From JACDHQ01 sp036401195 (GTDB taxonomy: Bacteria > Gemmatimonadota > Gemmatimonadetes > Gemmatimonadales > Gemmatimonadaceae), in contig DASWVQ010000365.1 in the NCBI GenBank assembly GCA_036401195.1, positions 1-5,362 on the forward strand: a stretch of DNA of 5,362 nucleotides, read 5' to 3'. Each line of letters begins with the position of its first letter. Position 1 is the stretch's first letter. This document shows, piece by piece, positions 1-4,380 of the stretch. The notes under the pieces are model-generated. The model did not search any database and was not told where the DNA came from. It worked only from the letters and a program-made list of their open reading frames with translations. The position numbers and the translations under genes were made by a program.

Positions 1-282
1 GCAGACCACCGCGTTCGTCCCCAGCCGGCGCAGCGCCTGGCCGAGCCCCACCATCGTGGTGCTCTTCCCCTCGCCCACCGGGGTGGAGTTGATCGAGGAG
101 ACCAGCACCAGCTTCCCGCGCGCGGGGCGCTGCGCGAGCTCCACCGGCAGCTTCGCCTTGAAGCGGCCGTACTGGTCGATGTCGTCGGCGTCGAGCCCCA
201 GGTCACCGGCCACGTCGGTGATGGGGCGCAGCGTCGCCCCCTGGGCAATCTCGATGTCTGAGGGAAAAGCGATCGAAGTCAT
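1..282 (-). CDS. fhs: Formate--tetrahydrofolate ligase, N-terminal 94 residues (runs off the left edge)
   Basis: This enzyme joins formate to tetrahydrofolate using ATP, giving 10-formyl-THF for purine synthesis, formyl-Met and the one-carbon pool; it is cytosolic. The visible 94 codons follow the family from its first residues: SDIEIAQ (8-14), LRPI (18-21), the DIDQYGRFKAKL segment (34-45) and the nucleotide-binding loop TPVGEGKSTT (67-76), followed by VGLGQALRRLGTNAVV. The family is about 550-560 residues, so roughly five-sixths lies beyond the window. The ATG at 282 is chosen because only a short tail precedes the conserved SDIEIAQ block, as is usual in the family. No Shine-Dalgarno sequence is visible before it. 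The gene is preceded by a 204-base spacer and so probably has its own promoter, although I could not pick out a convincing one. The family call is secure. Confidence 0.95.
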   Translation of the reverse strand, partial: MTSIAFPSDIEIAQGATLRPITDVAGDLGLDADDIDQYGRFKAKLPVELAQRPARGKLVLVSSINSTPVGEGKSTTMVGLGQALRRLGTNAVVC

Positions 283-430
283 GGGCACCGTGAGGGTGGG
301 AGATCTTCCATGGGCGACGATGCAACCGCGGCGGCGTGATGCGCAGTCGGGAAAAGGGCGGGGGAACTGTAAGGGATACGATCATGCAGCGGGTGACGCG
401 GCGCGGCTAGGGGTCCGCCCGCTCCCGGGG

Positions 431-469
431 GGCCCCGCCCGACACCGGGACATGATCCCCGGGCGGGCC
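431..469 (-). terminator. GC-rich inverted repeat after the thioredoxin-like gene, possible terminator
   Basis: The arms 431-441 and 460-469 pair over 10 bp with one bulged C. The inside can pair further (CCGGGA with TCCC plus GG, around a CATGA loop). The structure starts 17 bases past the stop codon of the thioredoxin-like gene, where a terminator would be expected. No T run follows on the minus strand, so classical intrinsic termination is doubtful. It could instead protect the 3' end or pause polymerase. The rest of the 283-486 spacer shows no gene. Confidence 0.35.
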
Positions 470-486
470 GTCGCGCCCCTCACGGC

Positions 487-1062
487 TCACTGCCAGACGC
501 TCGACTTCTTCGCCCAGGTGCTGCCGGGATACCGCGCCGCCAGCCGCTTCGCCGTGTCGGCGAGCGCCGCGCCGTCGTTCGAGGCCTTGTAGCGCGACAC
601 GCCGGCCCAGTACGTCGCCTCCGGCGCCGCGTCGCCCTCGGGCTGTCCCTCCGCGACCGCCGTGAAGTGCCGTTCAGCCGCCTCCCAGTCGCCGCGCGCG
701 AAGGCCACCTGCGCCAGCCCCAGCTCGAACTGCGCGAGCAGGTCGTCGGCAGGGAGGAATCCCTCCACCCGGTGGCGCTCCGTGCCGTCCGGCGAGAGCA
801 CGAGGGTGGTCGGGGTCCACTGGGCGCTGTACCGCTCGCCCAGGCGCTGGAATGCGTCGGCCTGGTCGCGCACGTGCACGCGCACGGGAATGAAATTCGA
901 CTCCACGAAGCGCTCCACGCGCTCGAGGGGCCACACCTCGGCTTCCAGCCGAGCACAGCCACTTCACATGGGCGCCGCGCTGAAGTCGAGAAGGACGGGC
1001 TTCTTCGCGGTCGCCGCCTGGCCGAGCGCCTGCTCGAGGTCGTGCTGCCACTGGATGGTCAT
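487..1062 (-). CDS. Candidate selenoprotein: thioredoxin-fold UxxC protein with a TPR-like C-terminus (in-frame TGA read as Sec33)
   Basis: The 192-codon frame reads from ATG 1062 to TGA 487-489, with one internal TGA at 964-966 (codon 33). Reading it as selenocysteine gives a 191-residue protein with a thioredoxin-like domain at about 1-110. That domain has a buried beta strand PVLLDFSA (22-29), active site U33-S-G-C36 followed by ARLEAEVW, NFIPVRVHV (56-64), and cis-Pro84 in QWTPTTLVL. Residues 112-178 look like TPR-type helices (LGLAQVAFARGDWEAAERHF). There is no signal peptide or membrane segment, so it is probably a cytosolic thiol/selenol oxidoreductase; substrate unknown. The ATG is supported by GGAG 7 bases upstream. 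The gene lies 81 bases after the SDR gene, possibly in one unit with it. Homologous continuity on both sides of the TGA argues against a random stop. Alternatives are a sequencing error (TGC or TGT) or a recent nonsense mutation. The fold is fairly certain; the Sec reading is inference. Confidence 0.8.
926..963 (-). promoter_or_regulatory. Candidate bacterial SECIS stem-loop directly after the UGA
   Basis: In the mRNA, CUCGGCU (953-947) pairs perfectly with AGCCGAG (943-937) around a GGA loop (946-944). There are 17 nt between the UGA and the loop. If the closing U-A pair opens, the loop is UGGAA, still with a G in its first two positions. A lower helix U-C-G-G (957-960) with C-C-G-G (929-932) follows after a small internal loop, and could extend to 963/926 with one mismatch. 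Bacterial SECIS elements lie inside the coding region with the loop about 16-37 nt after UGA and a G at the start of the loop; this matches. I see no obvious bulged U like that of E. coli fdhF. Confidence 0.65.
964..966 (-). other. In-frame UGA, proposed selenocysteine codon (Sec33)
   Basis: The minus strand reads CCC ATG TGA AGT GGC TGT, that is P-M-U-S-G-C. The TGA takes the first cysteine position of the thioredoxin CxxC motif, and Cys36 supplies the resolving residue. The same gene, the SDR gene and corA all end in TGA, so TGA is a normal stop here and a context-dependent reading is required. Confidence 0.75.
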
Positions 1063-1069
1063 GCTCCCG

Positions 1070-1073
1070 CTCC
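1070..1073 (-). promoter_or_regulatory. Ribosome binding site of the candidate selenoprotein gene
   Basis: GGAG lies 7 bases before the ATG at 1062, and a second purine run GGGAG (1064-1068) sits closer. This fixes the start upstream of the internal TGA and shows that the 5' part is a real translated region rather than a leader. Confidence 0.6.
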
Positions 1074-1092
1074 GGTGATGGGGTGGCCCCCG

Positions 1093-1130
1093 GTCACGCA
1101 GATTCCCTGCCGCACCCCTGGGTGCGTGAC
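1093..1130 (-). promoter_or_regulatory. Two mutually exclusive hairpins between the SDR gene and the thioredoxin-like gene
   Basis: In the spacer, GTCACGCA (1093-1100) is an exact inverted repeat of TGCGTGAC (1123-1130). A second perfect hairpin, CGCACCC (1111-1117) with GGGTGCG (1120-1126), shares bases 1123-1126 with it, so only one can form at a time. In transcript order the segment at 1130-1120 can pair with either of two later segments. The arrangement resembles an attenuator or a terminator/antiterminator pair, but no U run follows. It could also simply terminate or pause after the SDR gene, whose stop lies 14 bases upstream. Confidence 0.35.
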
Positions 1131-1143
1131 GGGCCCGCGGTGT

Positions 1144-1914
1144 TCAGCGCGCCAGGTACCCGCCGTCCACCGGGTGGTAACTGCCCGTGACGAAGCTCGC
1201 GCGGTCGCTGGCGAGCCACACCACCAGCTCCGCCACCTCCTCCGCCCGTCCCAGCCGTGCCATCGGGTGGAGCGCGACGAGGGTGCGGCGCACCTCGTCG
1301 GGGACGCCGGCGAGCAGCGGGGTGTCGATGTACCCCGGCCCCACCGCGTTCACGCGCACCCCGCGCGTGGCGTACTCCAGCGCCGCGACCTGCGTGAGTC
1401 CAACCACGCCATGCTTGGCGGCGACGTAGGCCGCGGAGCGCCGCTCGCCGACCTGCCCCAGGATGGAGGCGACGTTCACGATGGCGCCGCCGCCCGCCTC
1501 GAGCATGTGCGGGATCTGCGCGCGCAAGGCGTAGAAGACGCCCGAGAGGTTCACGTCGATGGCGCGCTGCCATCCGGCGAGCGACATCCCGGCGAGGAGA
1601 TTCAGCTCGCCGCCGATCCCCGCGTTGTTGCAGGCCGCGTGCAGGGCGCCGAAGCGCGCCACCGCGGTGCGCGCCAGCATGTCGTGGTCGTCGGCACTCG
1701 CCGCATCGGCCCGGACGAAGATCGCCTCCGCGGCGGGGCTCGCGCCGGTCACCAGCCGGACGGTTTCCTCTCCCTCCGCCTCGGCGATGTCGGCGAGCAC
1801 GACGCGGGCGCCCTCGCGCGCGGCGGCGAGGGCCACGGCGCGGCCGATGCCGGAGGCGGCGCCGGTGACGATGAGCGTCCGGTCCTGGAGGAGCAGCGAG
1901 CGGGGTTCGGTCAT
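1144..1914 (-). CDS. Short-chain dehydrogenase/reductase (classical SDR), 256 aa
   Basis: This is an NAD(P)-dependent oxidoreductase acting on an alcohol/carbonyl pair; the substrate cannot be told from sequence. It has the Rossmann cofactor motif TGAASGIG (17-24), D42 at the end of the second beta strand (favours NAD(H) over NADP(H)), NNAG (96-99), N122 in DVNLSGVF, and the catalytic S150, Y163 and K167 with the expected spacings of 13 and 4. PGYIDTPLL follows, and the C-terminal VTGSYHPVDGG is typical of the family. The length is usual for a classical SDR. The ATG at 1914 leaves a normal short lead-in (MTEPRSLLLQDRTLIVTG). Upstream the frame stays open for a long way, but with no family similarity. 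No Shine-Dalgarno sequence precedes the start; the leader is almost pure C/T. It begins 50 bases after corA ends, suggesting co-transcription. Weaker alternatives within the family are 3-oxoacyl-ACP reductase-like or glucose dehydrogenase-like enzymes. Confidence 0.93.
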   Translation of the reverse strand: MTEPRSLLLQDRTLIVTGAASGIGRAVALAAAREGARVVLADIAEAEGEETVRLVTGASPAAEAIFVRADAASADDHDMLARTAVARFGALHAACNNAGIGGELNLLAGMSLAGWQRAIDVNLSGVFYALRAQIPHMLEAGGGAIVNVASILGQVGERRSAAYVAAKHGVVGLTQVAALEYATRGVRVNAVGPGYIDTPLLAGVPDEVRRTLVALHPMARLGRAEEVAELVVWLASDRASFVTGSYHPVDGGYLAR

Positions 1915-1946
1915 GGAGGGGGCGGGAGGCGGGAGCGGGGGTGGGG
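1915..1946 (+). other. G-tract cluster with G-quadruplex pattern between corA and the SDR gene
   Basis: The plus strand has five G runs (1918-1922, 1924-1926, 1931-1933, 1937-1941, 1943-1946) separated by loops of 1-4 bases, which satisfies the G3+N1-7 quadruplex pattern. It touches the SDR start codon. The Gs are on the template strand for the SDR gene, so the mRNA leader is C-rich and lacks a Shine-Dalgarno sequence. Confidence 0.5.
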
Positions 1947-1964
1947 ATGCGCGGGCGGGGCGAC

Positions 1965-3083
1965 TCAGCGGCGCTCGTCGGCGGGCAGGTAGGCCTCCAG
2001 CACCTCGTGCGCGGGGCCGGCGGCCGGTTCCTCCGGTGTGCCGAGCCAGCCGCGGCGCCGGAACCAGGCCAGCATCCCGAGGGCGGTGAGCAGCATCGTC
2101 GCGAGCACCACGGGATACCCGATGCGGGAGTGCAGCTCGGGCATCGCCTCGAAGTTCATCCCGTACACCCCGGCGAGGAAGGTGAGCGGGATGAAGATGC
2201 TCGCCACGACCGTGAGCAGCCGCATCACCTCGTTCGTGCGGTTGCTCTCGCTGGAGAGGTACACGTCGAGCAGCCCCGTGGCGGTGTCGCGGTAGTTCTC
2301 CAGCACGTCGAGGAGCTGCATCGCATGGTCGTGCGTGTCGCGCAGGTACACGCGCACGGAGGCCCCGAGGTACGGGGACTCGTCGCGGAGGAGGGCGGCG
2401 AGCGCGTCGCGATGGGGCCAGACGGTGCGCCGCAGCTCCTGCACGGTGCGCTTGAGGGCGTAGATGCGGCGCAGGGTGGGGCGGGTGGGGGCGGTGATCA
2501 CCTCCTCCTCGAGCGCTTCCACCAGGTCCCCCACGCGTTCCAGCACCGGGTAGTACGCGTCCACGACCGTGTCCACCAGCGCGTAGCCCAGGTAGTCCGC
2601 GCCGGCGCGCCGGATCGGCCCGCGCCCGGTGCGGATCCGTGCCCGGACCGGCTCGAACACGTCGCCCTCGCGCTCCTGGAAGGTGACGACGAAGCGGGGG
2701 CCGAGCACCAGGCTCACCTGCTCGGTGGCGAAGGTGCGGACCTCGGCCTCGGGCATGCGGACGACGAGGAAGAGGTGGCCCTCGTATGCCTCCGTCTTCG
2801 GCCGCTGCGGGACGTTGACCACGTCCTCGAGGGCGAGGGCGTGCATCCCCAGCGCCTCCCCGATGGCGCGCAGCGTGCGCTCGTCGCCCAGGCCGCGCAC
2901 GTCGACCCACGTGACCGAGTCGCGGGTGAGCAGCGCGGGGAGCGCCTCCGGGGCGACCCCCGACTGCTCCTCGACGTGGGTGGGCCCGTAGTCCATGATG
3001 TGGATCACCGGCGGCGCCGCGTCCTGCGGCATCGCCAGGGTGCCGGGCATCGCCCCGACCGGCGGGTGGCGCTTGCGGAACAT
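1965..3083 (-). CDS. corA: CorA-family divalent cation (Mg2+/Co2+) channel, 372 aa
   Basis: This is an inner-membrane, pentameric channel for Mg2+ and related ions. A large cytoplasmic domain comes first, including VTWVDVRGLGD, LALEDVVNVPQRPKTEAYEG and a long helix around VVDAYYPVLERVGDLVEALEEEV. It is followed by SSESNRTNEVMRLLTVVASIFIPLTFLAGVYGMNFEAMPEL in pieces: transmembrane helix 1 ends in the signature GMN (308-310), followed by the periplasmic loop MPEL. Helix 2 is at about 323-341 (YPVVLATMLLTALGMLAWF). About 31 residues follow helix 2, a longer tail than in minimal members. The ATG at 3083 is chosen because GGAGGAG lies 3 bases upstream (3087-3093). In-frame codons further up run into the divergent mscS gene and lack family similarity. 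It is the likely first gene of a corA-SDR-thioredoxin-like unit. Metal preference within CorA/ZntB-type proteins is not decided by sequence alone; GMN is found in both groups. Confidence 0.95.
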   Translation of the reverse strand: MFRKRHPPVGAMPGTLAMPQDAAPPVIHIMDYGPTHVEEQSGVAPEALPALLTRDSVTWVDVRGLGDERTLRAIGEALGMHALALEDVVNVPQRPKTEAYEGHLFLVVRMPEAEVRTFATEQVSLVLGPRFVVTFQEREGDVFEPVRARIRTGRGPIRRAGADYLGYALVDTVVDAYYPVLERVGDLVEALEEEVITAPTRPTLRRIYALKRTVQELRRTVWPHRDALAALLRDESPYLGASVRVYLRDTHDHAMQLLDVLENYRDTATGLLDVYLSSESNRTNEVMRLLTVVASIFIPLTFLAGVYGMNFEAMPELHSRIGYPVVLATMLLTALGMLAWFRRRGWLGTPEEPAAGPAHEVLEAYLPADERR

Positions 3084-3108
3084 CGACTCCTCCACGATGG
3101 GGACAACC
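3084..3108. promoter_or_regulatory. 25-base divergent spacer holding the ribosome binding sites of corA and mscS
   Basis: On the minus strand GGAGGAG (3087-3093) serves corA; on the plus strand GGGGA (3099-3103) lies 5 bases before the mscS ATG. The spacer is too short for two promoters, so each promoter must lie inside the other gene's 5' coding region, and the transcripts should overlap at their 5' ends. No clear -10/-35 pair was found. Confidence 0.6.
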
Positions 3109-3972
3109 ATGACCGTGCACGAGCTGCTCACGCGCGAGCTGTTCCGCCTGCAGGACACCTCGGTCACCCTCGCGGCGCTGCTCACGGCGCTGCTGATCGT
3201 GCTGGTGGGCCGGCTGGTATCGTCCGGGGTGCAGGGCGCCGTGGCGCGCGCCATGCGCCGCCGGCCCTCGGTCCGCGACGGGAATCTGCACGCCGTGCGC
3301 CGCCTCGTCCATTATGCGGTGATGCTGGTGGCGCTGTCCGTGGCGCTCGAGACGGTGGGGCTGAGCCTCACCGCGCTCTTTGCCGCCGGCGCCATCTTCG
3401 CCATCGGCCTGGGCTTCGCGATGCAGAACATCGCCCAGAACTTCGTCTCCGGCCTGATCCTCCTCTTCGAGCGCACCATCAAGCCCGGGGACGTGCTGGA
3501 GGTGGAGCAGACCGTCGTGCGGGTGGAGGCGCTCGGGATGCGGGCCACCCTCGTGCGCACGCGGCACGACGAGGAGATGATCGTCCCGAACAGCGTGCTG
3601 GTGCAGTCCACGATCAAGAACTTCACCCTCCGCGACTCGCTCTACCGGCTGCGCGCGGCCGTGGGCGTGGCGTACGACTCCGACCTGCACCAGGTGCGGA
3701 CGATCCTGGAGCGCACGGCGGAGGCCTTTCCGGGGCGGCTGGCGGATCGCCCCCCGGTGGTGCTGCTGCTGGGATTCGGGGACTCGAGCGTGAATTTCGA
3801 CGTGTCGGTCTGGACCGACGATCCGTGGCGCTCGGGCCCCCTCCTGTCGCAGCTGAACGAGGCGATCTGGTGGGCGCTCGCCGACGCGGGGATCCGCATC
3901 CCCTTCCCGCAGCGGGACGTGCACCTGGACCCGGCGCTGCTGGCGCGCCTCGGCGGGGCGGCGGCTGGGTAG
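3109..3972 (+). CDS. mscS: Small-conductance mechanosensitive channel, MscS family, 287 aa
   Basis: This inner-membrane channel opens on membrane tension and releases solutes on hypo-osmotic shock. The length is close to E. coli MscS. Three hydrophobic segments are visible: about 18-41 (VTLAALLTALLIVLVGRLVS), about 66-87 (LVHYAVMLVALSVALETVG) and the pore helix about 88-119 rich in Gly/Ala (FAAGAIFAIGLGFAMQNIAQ then NFVSGLILLFERTIKPGD). The pore helix and its following ERTIKPGD are the family signature. A beta domain follows (TLVRTRHDEEMIVPNSVL, then the conserved IKNFTLRD), and then an alpha/beta C-terminal domain. The ATG at 3109 is preferred over the in-frame ATG at 3097 because GGGGA lies 5 bases before it; the alternative adds only MGTT. 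It diverges from corA. A shared link to ion and osmotic homeostasis is plausible but not shown. Confidence 0.94.
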   Translation: MTVHELLTRELFRLQDTSVTLAALLTALLIVLVGRLVSSGVQGAVARAMRRRPSVRDGNLHAVRRLVHYAVMLVALSVALETVGLSLTALFAAGAIFAIGLGFAMQNIAQNFVSGLILLFERTIKPGDVLEVEQTVVRVEALGMRATLVRTRHDEEMIVPNSVLVQSTIKNFTLRDSLYRLRAAVGVAYDSDLHQVRTILERTAEAFPGRLADRPPVVLLLGFGDSSVNFDVSVWTDDPWRSGPLLSQLNEAIWWALADAGIRIPFPQRDVHLDPALLARLGGAAAG

Positions 3973-3997
3973 CGGCGCCTGCGCGCGCCGCCGGTAC

Positions 3998-4040
3998 GAT
4001 GGGCGTGGCGTCCGGCGGCGGGCGCGGCACACGGCCCATC
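3998..4040 (+). repeat. Inverted repeat downstream of mscS
   Basis: GATGGGC (3998-4004) is an exact inverted repeat of GCCCATC (4034-4040) around 29 GC-rich bases. It lies 25 bases after the mscS stop and could be part of the transcript end. No T run follows. Confidence 0.35.
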
Positions 4041-4049
4041 ATGCACGAA

Positions 4050-4079
4050 GCCCCGCCCCGGCAGGAGCCGGCGCGGGGC
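4050..4079. terminator. Strong hairpin between convergent mscS and tRNA-Ile, candidate bidirectional terminator
   Basis: Arms 4050-4062 and 4067-4079 pair at 12 of 13 positions around an AGGA loop. The hairpin sits between two converging genes, 11 bases past the tRNA 3' end and 77 past the mscS stop. There is no T run on either side, so it departs from the classical intrinsic terminator, but its place and stability suit a transcript end for both genes. Confidence 0.5.
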
Positions 4080-4090
4080 CATCGTTCGAG

Positions 4091-4164
<74 letters not shown>

Positions 4165-4186
4165 AGGATTTCCGGGCGAGCATGGA

Positions 4187-4215
4187 AAATTAGAAAGCCG
4201 GGCGGCCGGAGTCAA
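4187..4215 (-). promoter_or_regulatory. Promoter of tRNA-Ile
   Basis: On the minus strand TTGACT (4215-4210) is followed after exactly 17 bases by TAATTT (4192-4187), an AT island in GC-rich DNA. The -10 also reads TAATTTTC, close to the TAnnTTTG box of FCB bacteria. Transcription would start near 4180, about 16 bases before the tRNA 5' end. Confidence 0.65.
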
Positions 4216-4346
4216 CCTTGCGCCCTGCTTCAGCTTGCACCGCGCCGCCGCCCCGCGCCCCCCTGCCGCGGCCCCCACCCGGCCCGCCCCGGGGCCCACC
4301 GTCACGCCCCGCGCCGCACCCGTTAGCGCCCCCGCCCTGCCCGACG

Positions 4347-4354
4347 TACATTTG
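4347..4354 (+). promoter_or_regulatory. TAnnTTTG box, likely -7/-10 element of the kinase gene
   Basis: TACATTTG matches the TAnnTTTG consensus known from Bacteroidota promoters exactly, and it is the only AT-rich patch in the 4220-4380 spacer. The -35 region is weak (TTAGCG at 4323-4328). The leader would be only about 20 bases, containing GGAG and GGGGA before the ATG at 4381. The remaining spacer is C-rich, with no gene seen. Confidence 0.45.
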
Positions 4355-4380
4355 TCGCCCCTCCCGCGGAGCCGGGGACC

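Noticed and set aside
487..936. Stand-alone 149-residue protein starting at the GTG at 936
   Set aside because: It would lack the first beta strand and the whole redox motif. The upstream 42 codons continue the same fold in frame and have a better ribosome binding site.
487..1062. Reading the thioredoxin-like gene as a plain pseudogene
   Set aside because: There is only one stop, exactly at the redox-active position, with no frameshift and a SECIS-like hairpin behind it. It remains the main alternative until the genome is searched for Sec machinery.
667..1992. 441-codon plus-strand open frame
   Set aside because: It is antisense to the thioredoxin-like and SDR genes, both of which have clear motifs. 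Its own composition is shadow-like.
2995..3108. Longer mscS starting at 2995 or 3097
   Set aside because: The region from 2995 is the 5' end of corA on the other strand, and the start at 3109 has GGGGA at 5-base spacing. The ATG at 3097 would add only four residues and cannot be fully excluded.
3084..3254. Longer corA starting at 3254
   Set aside because: The extra residues are Ser/Arg-rich with no family similarity and overlap mscS antisense. The ATG at 3083 has an ideal ribosome binding site.
1144..4032. Very long open frame on the minus strand continuing upstream of the SDR start
   Set aside because: Only the last 256 codons have family similarity. The upstream part is low-complexity Arg/Ala/Pro/His text lying across corA and antisense to mscS, a product of GC-rich codon bias.
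4220..4340. C-rich run in the tRNA-kinase spacer as a possible gene or repeat
   Set aside because: No frame has recognisable protein features, and no true repeat unit could be seen; it appears to be biased spacer.
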